Shown: one piece after another, positions 7,534 through 16,433 of the stretch
Layout: each line of letters starts with the position of its first letter
How positions within the stretch are numbered: position 1 is the stretch's first letter
Origin: Proteiniphilum sp. UBA5267
GTDB lineage: Bacteria; Bacteroidota; Bacteroidia; Bacteroidales; Dysgonomonadaceae
Assembly: GCA_002411515.1 (NCBI GenBank)
Contig: DHTF01000107.1
Span: 52,659-101,196 of the forward strand
Direction of reading: 5' to 3'
Length of the DNA stretch: 48,538 nt
The notes under the pieces: model-generated
The model's input: only the letters and a program-made list of their open reading frames with translations
Database searches by the model: none
What the model was told of the DNA's origin: nothing
Translations under genes and position numbers: made by a program

Positions 7534-8552
7534 TGCATTATTCTGTATACCAGCTCCCTGAGTAAGTCACCCTGCGAGACGGATACATTGTCTATTCCCT
7601 TCGCACGGGCATCAAACGTGCGAAGGTCGGAGATAATCTCCATCACCTTGTTGGCATTGTAATTCCGCAACCCGGTCAGATAGTCCCGCACAAAGTAGTT
7701 CGATCGTAGGTTTAAAGCAGCCATAATGGTTGCTTCATCTTTTCTCGGTAACCAGTAGCACTCCAATAGGTTGCTGAAATAATTAAACAATACAGCTAGG
7801 GTTGCCATGATGGGATTATCCTTCGGATTTTTGCCGAAGTATTCTACAATCCGGTTGGCGGTGATGACGTCTTTTCTGATGATGGCGTTCTGCAGTTCAA
7901 AAGTATTGTAATCTTTGCTAATGCCCACATTCTTCTCGATCAACCCCGAAGTCACCCGATCAGTGCCTTCCGGCAACGATACCTCGAGCTTCTGCAGCTG
8001 TGGAATCAGCTTGCTGATATCGTTCCCCACGTAATCAGCAAGCATACGGGACGATTTCTCATCAATGCCGATCCCTTTGTCTCTGAAGTAAGTCGTAATA
8101 AAAGGAGGAATCTGGTTATCGTAGAGTTTCTTTGATTCAAATACAACGCCTGCTTTGTCGATCTGCTTTACCCAGGCTTTGCGTCGATCAACAGTGCCGT
8201 GTTTGTAGTTGATGACCAGCAGAGTTGAAAGCATCGGATTTTTCATGTAATGTTCCAGCAGCTCCAGATTATCAAGTTGCTGGGCCTCCTTCACGATGAT
8301 AAGCTGGTACTCGGCCATCATGGGAAAACGGCGGGCTGCAGAGATGATTGTATTGGTGTCGGAATCCACTCCGTAGAAAGTAAGCAGGTTAAAATCCTTT
8401 TCTGTTTCCGTCAGTACCGTCTCTTGGAAAAGTTCTGTCAGGGCATCAATGAAATAGGCTTCCTCGCCCATCAGTAGGTAGACAGGCTTAAAGCGGCGTT
8501 GCTCGATGTCGTTTCGTATTGCGTCGTAAGTCAGTTTAGGGGCTGCAGCCAT
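7530..8552 (-). CDS. holA: DNA polymerase III subunit delta
   Basis: The clamp-loader subunit that opens the beta sliding clamp in chromosome replication. The 340-residue length matches the family. KPVYLLMGEEAYFIDAL at residues 18-34 is the typical AAA+-like N-terminus (degenerate, no Walker motifs). The middle has LADYVGNDISKLIPQLQKLEV and the C-terminal helical collar ends RTFDARAKGIDNVSVSQGDLLRELVYRIM. The gene lies next to the HsdR-N-like and AMP nucleosidase genes, an arrangement I recall from other Bacteroidales. Its stop codon overlaps the convergent glutathione peroxidase stop by 4 bp, so there is no terminator between them. Confidence 0.95.
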   Translation of the reverse strand: MAAAPKLTYDAIRNDIEQRRFKPVYLLMGEEAYFIDALTELFQETVLTETEKDFNLLTFYGVDSDTNTIISAARRFPMMAEYQLIIVKEAQQLDNLELLEHYMKNPMLSTLLVINYKHGTVDRRKAWVKQIDKAGVVFESKKLYDNQIPPFITTYFRDKGIGIDEKSSRMLADYVGNDISKLIPQLQKLEVSLPEGTDRVTSGLIEKNVGISKDYNTFELQNAIIRKDVITANRIVEYFGKNPKDNPIMATLAVLFNYFSNLLECYWLPRKDEATIMAALNLRSNYFVRDYLTGLRNYNANKVMEIISDLRTFDARAKGIDNVSVSQGDLLRELVYRIMH

Positions 8553-8612
8553 AGGGTATTCACAATTTAATTTTATCGAACCATGTAACCTGGGAAGACT
8601 TGGTCCATCGAT

Positions 8613-9389
8613 TTACCAGTCGAACCGGAGATGTTTGATGGTGGAACCGTTGTTCATGATGGAGGAAAGAGACTTGATGCCGATCTTCACATGCTCCTCC
8701 ACGAAAGTCTCAGTGACATGCTGATCGCTTTTCTCGGTCTTCACCCCGGCAGATATCATCGGCTGATCCGACACCAGCAGCAGTGCACCAGTAGAAATAT
8801 GATTGGCAAAGCCACAGGTGAAGAGGGTGGCAGTCTCCATATCTACCGCCATCACACGTACCTGGCGCAGGTAGCTTTTGAAGTCATCGTCATACTCCCA
8901 CACACGGCGATTGGTGGTATAGACCGTCCCAGTCCAGTAGTCCCTTCCAAAATCGCGGATGTTGGAGGAGACAGCACGCAGCAGGCTGAATGCAGGAAGG
9001 GAAGGCACCTCCGGCGGGAAGTAGTCGTTCGATGTCCCTTCACCCCGGATGGCTGCGATGGGCAGAATGTAATCGCCCAATTCGCTCCTCGCCTTCAGTC
9101 CGCCGCACTTCCCGAGAAATAGTACTGCTGTGGGAGCAACTGCGCTGAGCAAATCCATGACTGTCGCGGCATTGGCGCTACCCATCCCGAAGTTGATGAT
9201 TGTGATCCCGTTGGAAGAGGCATTGGGCATGTTGGCATCCGCCCCCACGACCGGCACGTTGAAATGATTCGCGAAGATCTCAACATACTTTTGGAAGTTG
9301 GTCAGCAGTACGAATTTCGTGAACTCATGCAACGGTCGTTTGGTATACCGGGGGAGCCAGTTCTCCACAATTTCTTGTTTTGTTCTCAT
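8613..9389 (-). CDS. amn: AMP nucleosidase, short Bacteroidota type
   Basis: Hydrolyses AMP to adenine and ribose 5-phosphate in purine salvage. The 258-residue protein contains only the PNP/UDP phosphorylase-like catalytic domain. GITIINFGMGSANAATVMDL near residue 61, AVLFLGKCGGLKA near 91, and the AVDMETATLFTCGFA segment near 183 (purine and ribose pocket, acidic pair) are visible. SDQPMI near 208 supplies another conserved Asp. The E. coli enzyme has about 480 residues with an extra regulatory N-terminus missing here. It is divergent from the HsdR-N gene across a 55-bp promoter region. Confidence 0.92.
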   Translation of the reverse strand: MRTKQEIVENWLPRYTKRPLHEFTKFVLLTNFQKYVEIFANHFNVPVVGADANMPNASSNGITIINFGMGSANAATVMDLLSAVAPTAVLFLGKCGGLKARSELGDYILPIAAIRGEGTSNDYFPPEVPSLPAFSLLRAVSSNIRDFGRDYWTGTVYTTNRRVWEYDDDFKSYLRQVRVMAVDMETATLFTCGFANHISTGALLLVSDQPMISAGVKTEKSDQHVTETFVEEHVKIGIKSLSSIMNNGSTIKHLRFDW

Positions 9390-9407
9390 AAAAAAGCGTT
9401 ATTTTTG
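9379..9407 (+). promoter_or_regulatory. Promoter of the HsdR-N-like gene
   Basis: TTTG (9379-9382) is followed after 17 bp by TATTTTTG (9400-9407), a slightly short-spaced Bacteroidota promoter. It overlaps the 5' end of amn. It places the start of translation at the ATG at 9445, not further upstream. Confidence 0.6.
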
Positions 9408-9432
9408 TGCTGTTGGAGTCCGGTTCTACCCA

Positions 9433-9440
9433 CAAAGATA
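9433..9440 (-). promoter_or_regulatory. Promoter -7 box of amn
   Basis: TATCTTTG on the minus strand matches TAnnTTTG, 44 bp upstream of the amn ATG. It sits only 26 bp from the divergent -7 box, so the two promoters probably compete. Confidence 0.5.
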
Positions 9441-9444
9441 CAAT

Positions 9445-9894
9445 ATGTACAGGTTAAATCTCCCCTCATATGATGCAAAAATCCGAAAAAAAAGTATCGG
9501 ATACGAGATATTTGACCCCCTGCGGCGAAAATATCTGCAACTTACACCCGAGGAGTGGGTACGACAACACTTTGTCCACTATCTGATTGCGGAGAAGGGT
9601 TACCCGGCTTCGCTTATCGCCAACGAAGCTTCCCTAAAATTAAACAGCCTCACTCGGCGTTGCGATACGGTGGTGTATAACACACAGCTTCAGCCGGTGA
9701 TGATTCTGGAATACAAGGAACCTCAAGTAACAATTAATCAGGATGTTTTCGATCAGGTGGCACGCTATAACAGCGTGCTGCGGGTAAAACATGTGGTGGT
9801 ATCCAACGGCATGCAACACTATTGCTACCGGCTCAACTTCGACGACCTTTCTTATAAATTTCTGAAAGAAATACCGAATTATAATGACCTGTGA
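9445..9894 (+). CDS. Stand-alone type I restriction HsdR N-terminal-like nuclease domain
   Basis: The 149-residue protein consists of one PD-(D/E)XK-type domain resembling the N-terminal nuclease domain of HsdR (HSDR_N_2-like). RRCDTVVY (Asp) and VMILEYKEP (Glu-x-Lys) fit the acidic and ExK catalytic positions, and EEWVRQHFVHYLIAEKGYP with LIANEASLKL forms the preceding helix. No helicase, HsdS or HsdM is nearby, so it is not a restriction system. It lies beside holA and amn, suggesting a housekeeping role in DNA or RNA metabolism that is not established. An earlier in-frame start at 9298 lies inside amn and upstream of the promoter, so I use 9445. Confidence 0.85.
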   Translation: MYRLNLPSYDAKIRKKSIGYEIFDPLRRKYLQLTPEEWVRQHFVHYLIAEKGYPASLIANEASLKLNSLTRRCDTVVYNTQLQPVMILEYKEPQVTINQDVFDQVARYNSVLRVKHVVVSNGMQHYCYRLNFDDLSYKFLKEIPNYNDL

Positions 9895-9979
9895 AAAGCG
9901 AACAGCTTTCTGCAATACGCTGTTTCTGTTTAGAGACAAGCCATTAGAAATCAGTGTCTCGGAAGGAAACTATCAACGG

Positions 9980-10813
9980 TTAGTAGCTTTCGGCTTCTGA
10001 TGGAAAATCTGCCGATTTTACGTCATCGATATATTGTCGGACAGCAGACTCAATCTGATCGTAGAGATTGGCATAGCGGCGAAGGAAACGAGGAGAGAAG
10101 CCTTTGTTCAGACCGAGCATATCCTGCATCACCAGCACCTGCCCGTCTACATAGGGACCAGCACCGATGCCGATTGTCGGTATTGTCAGCTCCGAGGACA
10201 CTTTCCGTCCTAGTTCAGCTGGAATTTTCTCCAGCACAATGGCGCAGCAACCTGCTTCCTGTAGCAGGTATGCGTCGTCGAGCAACTTGGCTGCCTCTGC
10301 ATCATCCTGCGCCCTCACGGCGTAGGTCCCATATTTGTTAATTGATTGTGGCATCAGACCGAGGTGTCCCATGACGGGGATACCGGCACTCAGAATGGCC
10401 TGGACGGAGGGCAGTACTTCTTTTCCCCCTTCCAGCTTGAGACAGTCGGCCTGCGTCTCCTTCATCATCTTTACCGCATTGGCTACCGCCTCGTAAGGGT
10501 TACCCTGATAACTTCCAAAAGGCATGTCAATCACCACCATGGCCCGCTTCACGCCGTTCATCACCGACTTGCCATGGTAGATCATCTGTTCCACTGTAAT
10601 GGGCAGTGTGGTAGTGTTTCCTGCCATCACGTTGGAGGCAGAATCTCCCACCAGGATCACGTCCATGCCTGCCTGGTCTATCACAGAAGCCATCGAATAG
10701 TCGTAGGCTGTGAGCATGGATATTTTTTCACCCCGCTGCTTCATCTCCAGTAGACGGTGGGTGGTTACTTTTCTTTTGTTATCGGCAGAGAGATACCCTT
10801 TTTCTTGTGACAT
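9980..10813 (-). CDS. panB: 3-methyl-2-oxobutanoate hydroxymethyltransferase
   Basis: First committed enzyme of pantothenate and CoA synthesis: transfers a hydroxymethyl group from methylenetetrahydrofolate to ketoisovalerate to give ketopantoate. The 277-residue product has [24 protein letters not shown] near residue 28, [13 protein letters not shown] (metal-binding Asp) at about 54, MPFGSYQ near 99, and LEGG near 127. [11 protein letters not shown] near 150 and [23 protein letters not shown] near 213 complete the TIM-barrel active site. No panC or panD is adjacent. A well-formed promoter lies upstream at 10839-10871. Confidence 0.97.
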   Translation of the reverse strand: MSQEKGYLSADNKRKVTTHRLLEMKQRGEKISMLTAYDYSMASVIDQAGMDVILVGDSASNVMAGNTTTLPITVEQMIYHGKSVMNGVKRAMVVIDMPFGSYQGNPYEAVANAVKMMKETQADCLKLEGGKEVLPSVQAILSAGIPVMGHLGLMPQSINKYGTYAVRAQDDAEAAKLLDDAYLLQEAGCCAIVLEKIPAELGRKVSSELTIPTIGIGAGPYVDGQVLVMQDMLGLNKGFSPRFLRRYANLYDQIESAVRQYIDDVKSADFPSEAESY

Positions 10814-10838
10814 ACAGTTTGATCTTATGAGTGGAGTA

Positions 10839-10871
10839 CAAAGGTAATTCTTTTACCGGGAATAAACCAAA
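10839..10871 (-). promoter_or_regulatory. panB promoter
   Basis: On the minus strand TTTG (10868-10871) is followed after 21 bp by TACCTTTG (10839-10846). This matches the Bacteroidota consensus, 26 bp upstream of the ATG. No riboswitch-like structure was seen in the short leader. Confidence 0.72.
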
Positions 10872-11022
10872 TCTCACAGATGGAAGGTGCATGAAGCACA
10901 GCTGATGCGGCAGGAAATAGATGCAACGAAAACAATTAGAAGAAAAGTTTGTTAGAACTAAATGTCTTTAGAAAAGAGATTGAAATAGGTTTATTAAGGT
11001 GTAGTTCTATTTTTCGTAATTA

Positions 11023-12531
11023 ATGATACAAAAGATATTAATAGCAAACCGCGGCGAAATTGCCATACGGGTGATGCGCACATGTAAGGAGATGGGTATA
11101 CGCACCGTTGCCGTTTATTCGGAGGCCGACCGTACGTCAAAACACGTGTCGTATGCCGACGAAGCAGTGTGTATAGGATTGGCTTCCTCGCAAGATAGTT
11201 ACTTGAATGCCGATAAAATCATCCAGGCGGCAAAGCAGTTTGCAGCAGATGCCATACATCCTGGTTACGGATTTTTAAGTGAAAATGCCAATTTTGCACG
11301 CCGCTGTAAGGAAGAAGGCATCATTTTTATCGGTCCGACGGCTGAAAGCATCGAAGCGATGGGCGATAAGATATCGGCTCGCCTTCAGATGATAAAAGCC
11401 AAGGTTCCTGTTGTCCCCGGTACTTCAGAAGATATGAAGCCAAGAGACTTATTTCGCGTGTGCCGCAAAATAGGGTTCCCCGTGATTATTAAAGCCACCG
11501 CGGGGGGCGGTGGAAAAGGTATGCGGCTGGTCTACGAGGAAAAGCACTTGCAGGAAGCCTATGACGCTGCTAAATCAGAAGCAAGGGCATCTTTCGGAAA
11601 TGACTCGGTATACATCGAAAAGTATATCGAATCGCCGCACCATATAGAAATACAGTTTCTGGGGGATAACCATGGAAACGTGATTCACTTGTTCGACCGC
11701 GAATGTTCGGTACAGCGTCGTCACCAGAAAATAGTGGAGGAGAGCCCCTCCCCCTTTATCGATGAAAAAACCCGGTTGGCAATGGGTGCCATCGCCGTCA
11801 AGGCTGCCAAGTCGATTAACTACGTGGGAGCCGGGACAATTGAGTTCCTGGTGGATGGCGATATGAACTTTTATTTTCTGGAAATGAATACCCGCCTTCA
11901 GGTGGAGCACCCCATTACCGAAGAGGTTCTCGGAGTAGATCTGGTCAAAGAGCAGATACATATCGCTAACGGGAAAAGGCTCCGTTTACGCCAGAAGCAT
12001 CTCCACCAACGGGGGCATGCCATTGAATGCCGCATATGTGCCGAAGATCCCGAAAACAACTTCGCGCCGTCGCCCGGCATCATCCGCCATATCCAAACAC
12101 CCGAAGGGATCGGGGTACGCGTGGATAGTTTTATTTACGACGGGTACGAGATACCAGTCTATTACGATTCGATGCTTGGCAAGCTGATCGTCTGGGCAAC
12201 CAGTCGCGTGTATGCGCTGGAACGAATGCGTCGCGTATTATACGAGTATAAGATCACGGGGGTAAAAACCAACATCGACTACCTCCGTCGTATCATGGAT
12301 ACGCGTGATTTCGTGAAAGGAAACTATACCACGCATTTCATCGCGGACAATAGCCAGAAACTGCAAGTAAGTGCCGCGCAAGACAATGAAATAGAAGACA
12401 TGGCCGTTATCGCTGCCTATATCGACTATATAGTGAACAACAACGATGCGCCCTCGTCGTCACCCACCGACAACTTGCCGATAAGCCGTTGGCGTGCTTT
12501 TGGTAAGCAAAAAGGTGTTTTAAGAATATAA
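11023..12531 (+). CDS. accC: Biotin carboxylase subunit of acyl-CoA carboxylase
   Basis: Carboxylates biotin on the partner carrier protein using ATP and bicarbonate. The 502-residue product has the order expected: N-terminal MIQKILIANRGEIAIRVMRTC, ATP-grasp domain with KATAGGGGKGMR (residues about 156-167), DRECSVQRRHQK near 224 and EMNTRLQVEHPITEEV near 287, then the C-terminal biotin carboxylase domain with ECRICAEDP. Ordinary AccC proteins end near 450 residues; this one has about 50 extra residues, including a Ser/Pro stretch. It begins a three-gene unit with the carrier and the carboxyltransferase, as in propionyl- or methylmalonyl-CoA carboxylases of Bacteroidota. The dedicated carboxyltransferase partner argues against a role only in fatty acid synthesis. 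Confidence 0.94.
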   Translation: MIQKILIANRGEIAIRVMRTCKEMGIRTVAVYSEADRTSKHVSYADEAVCIGLASSQDSYLNADKIIQAAKQFAADAIHPGYGFLSENANFARRCKEEGIIFIGPTAESIEAMGDKISARLQMIKAKVPVVPGTSEDMKPRDLFRVCRKIGFPVIIKATAGGGGKGMRLVYEEKHLQEAYDAAKSEARASFGNDSVYIEKYIESPHHIEIQFLGDNHGNVIHLFDRECSVQRRHQKIVEESPSPFIDEKTRLAMGAIAVKAAKSINYVGAGTIEFLVDGDMNFYFLEMNTRLQVEHPITEEVLGVDLVKEQIHIANGKRLRLRQKHLHQRGHAIECRICAEDPENNFAPSPGIIRHIQTPEGIGVRVDSFIYDGYEIPVYYDSMLGKLIVWATSRVYALERMRRVLYEYKITGVKTNIDYLRRIMDTRDFVKGNYTTHFIADNSQKLQVSAAQDNEIEDMAVIAAYIDYIVNNNDAPSSSPTDNLPISRWRAFGKQKGVLRI

Positions 12532-12651
12532 GCAATCGAACTTTCGCAAAGTGTATCGCCAATAATCCGATAACGGGTCACTGAATATTGGAAGTCGGGA
12601 TATTATAATATTAAAGTAGCACAAGCGAAAATAGAATAAGTATGACAACGT

Positions 12652-13155
12652 ATGAAGGCTAAAATAGACAATAGGACATGCGAGGTGGAACTACTTTCCA
12701 AAGATGGGAATAAGGTGGAGATCTCTGTGGACGGAAAAATATACGATATCGACGTGGTGATGTCAGAAAGCGGATTCTGCTCAATTATTCACGAGGGTCG
12801 CTCGTATAACGCGGAATCGGTACGCCATTCGGAAAGGAAATATACCATCACCACCAATCTCCGCTATTTTGATATCGAGCTCTCGAATCCGCAAAAAAAA
12901 TACTTGAGAGGGCGTCAAGCGGCAACCGAAGAGGTTCAGGAAACCATTACCTCCCCGATGCCCGGAAAAATCATAAAAATAACGGTGTCCGAAGGAATGG
13001 AAGTAAAACAAGGTGATCCGCTTATCGTGGTAGAAGCCATGAAGATGCAAAGCACTTACACGGCAGCACAAAATGCCATTGTAGAGAAGATCCATGTGGA
13101 GGAAGGAGACTCCGTGGTCCGTGATCAGTTGCTTATATCATTCAGAACAAATTAA
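12652..13155 (+). CDS. Biotin carboxyl carrier protein of acyl-CoA carboxylase
   Basis: Carries carboxybiotin between the biotin carboxylase and the carboxyltransferase. The 167-residue protein has an unrecognised N-terminal beta-rich half and a C-terminal biotinyl domain (residues about 96-166) with SPMPGKIIKI and the biotinylation motif VEAMKMQ, the modified residue being Lys131. It follows accC after 120 bp and precedes the carboxyltransferase by 12 bp, so the three should act as one complex. The 120-bp gap carries no hairpin I could support. Confidence 0.93.
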   Translation: MKAKIDNRTCEVELLSKDGNKVEISVDGKIYDIDVVMSESGFCSIIHEGRSYNAESVRHSERKYTITTNLRYFDIELSNPQKKYLRGRQAATEEVQETITSPMPGKIIKITVSEGMEVKQGDPLIVVEAMKMQSTYTAAQNAIVEKIHVEEGDSVVRDQLLISFRTN

Positions 13156-13167
13156 AGAAAAAAGACA

Positions 13168-14700
13168 ATGAGATTACAGGAAATCTACGAGGCATTTGAG
13201 GAAAAAAACAAAGCGGCCGAATTGGGTGGCGGAGAGAAAGCAATTGAAAAACAACGACAAGCCGGTAAACAAACTGCCCGCGAGCGGATAGATATTCTTC
13301 TGGATGACAATACGTTCGTAGAAATTGATAAATTTGTACTACAGGAAAGCCACAACTATGGAACGCAGGAAAAGCGTATTGCCGGAGACGGCGTCGTTGC
13401 TGGTTACGGAAAGATCGAGGGGCGTCTGGTATACGTGTACGCATATGATTTCACGGTGTTTGGGGGCTCTCTTAGCCGCACCAATGCCAATAAAATTGTA
13501 AAGGTACAGAAACTGGCACTGAAAAACGGGGCCCCGGTCATCGCGCTGAATGATTCGGGCGGTGCCCGTATCCAGGAAGGGGTGTCCGCGCTCAGCGGTT
13601 ATTCCGACATTTTTTATCAAAACATCAAATCGTCTGGGGTGGTTCCTCAAATTTCCGCTATTCTAGGCCCCTGTGCCGGTGGTGCCTGCTACTCGCCTGC
13701 CCTAACCGATTTCATCTTCATGGTGAAAGACAAGAGCTATATGTTTGTCACAGGCCCCGATGTTGTCAAGACAGTCACCCACGAAGAGTTGACCAAGGAA
13801 GAACTGGGCGGGGCCAGCGTCCATGCCACTAAAAGCGGGGTAGCCCATTTTGTGGGTGAGGAAGAAGAAGAGACGTTGATGATGATTCGCGAGTTGCTGA
13901 GTTTTCTTCCTTCCAACAATATGGAAGATCCTCCTGTAGTTCCTACTCAAGATAGTATTCATCGTGAATCGCCTGAGCTGCAAACGCTGATACCTGAGGA
14001 CCCGAATATCCCGTATGATATGAAGAAACTCATCGAAGAGGTGGTCGACGAACATTACTTCTTCGAGATCATGTCGCAATTCGCGCGAAATATCCTGGTG
14101 GGTTTCGCCCGATTAGGGGGCCGTTCGGTGGGTATTGTGGCCAATCAACCGGCGTACCTGGCCGGCGTACTCGACATCGACGCGTCGGACAAAGCGGCAC
14201 GGTTTATCCGCTTCTGCGACTGTTTCGATATACCCGTCGTCACGTTCGAGGATGTACCGGGCTTCCTTCCGGGGCGTGACCAGGAGCACAACGGCATCAT
14301 CCGTCACGGGGCAAAGATCGTTTTCGCTTACGTGGAAGCAACCATTCCTAAGATAACGCTCATCACGCGCAAGGCCTATGGAGGCGCGTACGTTGTCATG
14401 TCGTCCAAGGAGTCGGGGGCCGATGTCAACCTGGCCTACCCGAATGCCGAGATCGCGGTGATGGGAGCGGCAGGCGCGGTAAACATTCTTTATCGTACGT
14501 CCGACAAGACAGAGCGTCAAAACGCGCAGAATGAATACAATGAACTGTTTTCAAATCCCTACCGGGCAGCGGAAAAAGGATATATCGATGAGATTATCCT
14601 GCCAAAAGATACCCGCTTCAAATTAATCCAGGCACTGGAAATGACGGCCAATAAAACGGAAACCAATCCTCCAAAAAAGCACGGGAACATCCCATTGTAG
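13168..14700 (+). CDS. Acyl-CoA carboxylase carboxyltransferase subunit (propionyl-CoA type)
   Basis: Transfers the carboxyl group from biotin to an acyl-CoA, most likely propionyl-CoA to methylmalonyl-CoA or the reverse. The 510-residue product is one continuous crotonase-fold protein with two halves. The first has NDSGGARIQEGVSALSGY near residue 128 and LGPCAGGACYSPALTDF near 166. The second has FEDVPGFLPGRDQEHNGIIRHGAK near 362 and the oxyanion-type KAYGGAYVVMSSK near 408. No membrane decarboxylase subunits are adjacent, so a soluble carboxylase is favoured over a sodium-pumping decarboxylase, although subunits may be encoded elsewhere. In this group such an enzyme usually feeds the succinate-propionate pathway. 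Confidence 0.92.
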   Translation: MRLQEIYEAFEEKNKAAELGGGEKAIEKQRQAGKQTARERIDILLDDNTFVEIDKFVLQESHNYGTQEKRIAGDGVVAGYGKIEGRLVYVYAYDFTVFGGSLSRTNANKIVKVQKLALKNGAPVIALNDSGGARIQEGVSALSGYSDIFYQNIKSSGVVPQISAILGPCAGGACYSPALTDFIFMVKDKSYMFVTGPDVVKTVTHEELTKEELGGASVHATKSGVAHFVGEEEEETLMMIRELLSFLPSNNMEDPPVVPTQDSIHRESPELQTLIPEDPNIPYDMKKLIEEVVDEHYFFEIMSQFARNILVGFARLGGRSVGIVANQPAYLAGVLDIDASDKAARFIRFCDCFDIPVVTFEDVPGFLPGRDQEHNGIIRHGAKIVFAYVEATIPKITLITRKAYGGAYVVMSSKESGADVNLAYPNAEIAVMGAAGAVNILYRTSDKTERQNAQNEYNELFSNPYRAAEKGYIDEIILPKDTRFKLIQALEMTANKTETNPPKKHGNIPL

Positions 14701-14789
14701 ATGCTCCCGACCCATAATTTATTGAATAAACAAGCTTAAGGTATAAATAGCGAGTATGACTTACTGGTTCCGGAAGTTCATGACTTGCC

Positions 14790-16349
14790 TTAAAATTTAT
14801 ATCCCAGCGTGACGAGTCCCCTGAATGAACTGTTTTTCAGTTCAAATGGACTGGCATCAATCACCAGGTCATTCCTGTTCTCGGTCCATAGGTTGGGGAA
14901 AGGATAAAGATCGTCGGTTTGTGTTTTGTAGACCAACGCAAAATCGAGGAAAAAATTCCTATTAAAGCGGTAGCCAACTCCTCCTGTGAAGTAATTCGTG
15001 TCACCTTCCATCCGGTAGATGGTGTTAGAGCCTGAGACGGCTGCATCACCGCTTTCCCTGAAAGTTGTTTCATAGGGATTTTGCATCCATGCATAACCCA
15101 GCCGACCCGAGAACTGCGGGGTGAAGCGGTATTCCATTCCCGCCTTCACGGTAGATGCAGGCCGGAAATCCATCGAAATATATTCGTTGTCGATGTCGAA
15201 CCAGTTAGGATCATCGGAGGATCCGGAGGGTATTTCCAGCTTCATCTGGCTGTAGTCCACCAGTTCATAGTCCATGCTGGCGATAAAATTGGTTCCGAAT
15301 ACACCGGCTATACTGGCGACAAACTTTCCGGGCGTCTTCAGATCGTAGTCGTTGGTAAAAACAGCCGAGTAGGTTTGCCCCGGTTCATAATCAGGATCTG
15401 TCACATATGCTCCCATATTATCGTCAATCTGAGCCTCGTAGGTCTCTGTTAATGCATACAAGGTGGGTGTGTGATAAGCTATACCCAGCCGCAGGAAATG
15501 CACAGGCCGATAGATGGCTCCCAACTTGGCACTCACGCCCGCACCGCTGGTGGTAACCCAGTTGGTGAGTGTATAGCCCCCGTCGTCAAAATCTTCCAGA
15601 TAATCCGATTCGAGACTGTAGGATATATCCTTGATGGAGAGAGAGATTCCCAGGTTCAGTACATTGTTGACGGTGGTACCCACCGTAAAATCGTAATTAT
15701 CGATGTGCCCTCGTTCCTTTGTCCTGATCTCACCAACTGCATTCTGTCCAAAAGTATTGATCGGGTCATATCTTTCTCCGTCATTGACCGGGTTGATCAG
15801 GTAGGAATTGTATCCCAGCACCGACAGCCAGGGTTGCGTGATAAAAGGATCGGGCAGGTTGTCCCCCATTTCCAGTTTCGCCGGATCCACGCCGGCACTT
15901 CTGTCGGCTATATAATCGATCATGGTGCTGGCAGCCGGTCCTGCAGCGGAAATGGTTTTGTCGAACGACTTCAGTCGGTTGTAGGAAAAACCGAAATTCA
16001 CGAGCGGGAAGACATCGTTTCTCATGGGAAAGTAGCCCACAAAACCGAGGTTGTCCATGTCGAAACGGGTCTTGTGTGCATCCGCGCTTCCTGAACTCGA
16101 TCGCTCCTGCGAAAGGTTGAGTGTGCCCACGACTTCTGAACTGCGATAAACAGCAATACCGGCAGGATTGATGGAGATTGCCGTTTGATCTCCCCCTAGT
16201 GCACCAAAAGCGCCTCCCATGGACATGGAGCGAGCAGTACCGTGAAGATCTTCGCGTGAAAAACGCAATGCATCCACTTCTGACTGTGCAAAAAGTGCGC
16301 CCGACAAAATGAGTAACGTGGAAAGTAGATATGTGAATTTTTTCATCAT
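14790..16349 (-). CDS. Outer membrane transport protein, OmpP1/FadL/TodX-like
   Basis: Predicted outer-membrane beta barrel for hydrophobic substrates. The 519-residue precursor has a signal peptide (residues 1-22, ending LFAQ). The family N-terminal hatch pattern follows: DLHGTARSMSMGGAFGALGGD near residue 35 and AISINPAGIAVYRSSEV near 57. Alternating aromatic strands run to a C-terminal FRGLVTLGYKF, with the terminal Phe typical of BAM substrates. Its substrate is unknown; the relatives are sometimes called hemin receptors without support here. It lies 84 bp downstream of the low-complexity secreted protein gene in the same direction, separated by a hairpin. Confidence 0.88.
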   Translation of the reverse strand: MMKKFTYLLSTLLILSGALFAQSEVDALRFSREDLHGTARSMSMGGAFGALGGDQTAISINPAGIAVYRSSEVVGTLNLSQERSSSGSADAHKTRFDMDNLGFVGYFPMRNDVFPLVNFGFSYNRLKSFDKTISAAGPAASTMIDYIADRSAGVDPAKLEMGDNLPDPFITQPWLSVLGYNSYLINPVNDGERYDPINTFGQNAVGEIRTKERGHIDNYDFTVGTTVNNVLNLGISLSIKDISYSLESDYLEDFDDGGYTLTNWVTTSGAGVSAKLGAIYRPVHFLRLGIAYHTPTLYALTETYEAQIDDNMGAYVTDPDYEPGQTYSAVFTNDYDLKTPGKFVASIAGVFGTNFIASMDYELVDYSQMKLEIPSGSSDDPNWFDIDNEYISMDFRPASTVKAGMEYRFTPQFSGRLGYAWMQNPYETTFRESGDAAVSGSNTIYRMEGDTNYFTGGVGYRFNRNFFLDFALVYKTQTDDLYPFPNLWTENRNDLVIDASPFELKNSSFRGLVTLGYKF

Positions 16350-16378
16350 CTTATTTGTATTAAGTGAGTATGAGAAAA

Positions 16379-16420
16379 GACTGCCCCCTGCAAGCGATCA
16401 CCTGCTTGCATGAGACAGTC
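16379..16420 (-). terminator. Nested inverted repeat between the low-complexity gene and the FadL-like gene
   Basis: A perfect 7-bp stem (16389-16395 with 16404-16410, 8-nt loop) sits inside a second 5-bp stem (16379-16383 with 16416-16420), separated by a symmetric 5x5 internal loop. On the minus strand it is followed by a short T-rich run. It may be a leaky terminator or an mRNA-processing hairpin setting the ratio of the two products. Confidence 0.55.
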
Positions 16421-16433
16421 CTGGTTATTTCTT

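Noticed and set aside
9445..9894. Type I restriction-modification system
   Set aside because: Only an HsdR-N-like domain is present; no helicase domain, HsdM or HsdS lies nearby.
10814..11022. Possible riboswitch or other regulatory RNA between panB and accC
   Set aside because: Apart from the panB promoter no conserved structured element was recognised; the rest is unremarkable leader sequence.
15471..16094. 207-codon plus-strand ORF inside the FadL-like gene
   Set aside because: The minus-strand gene has a signal peptide and beta-barrel pattern throughout; the plus-strand frame does not.
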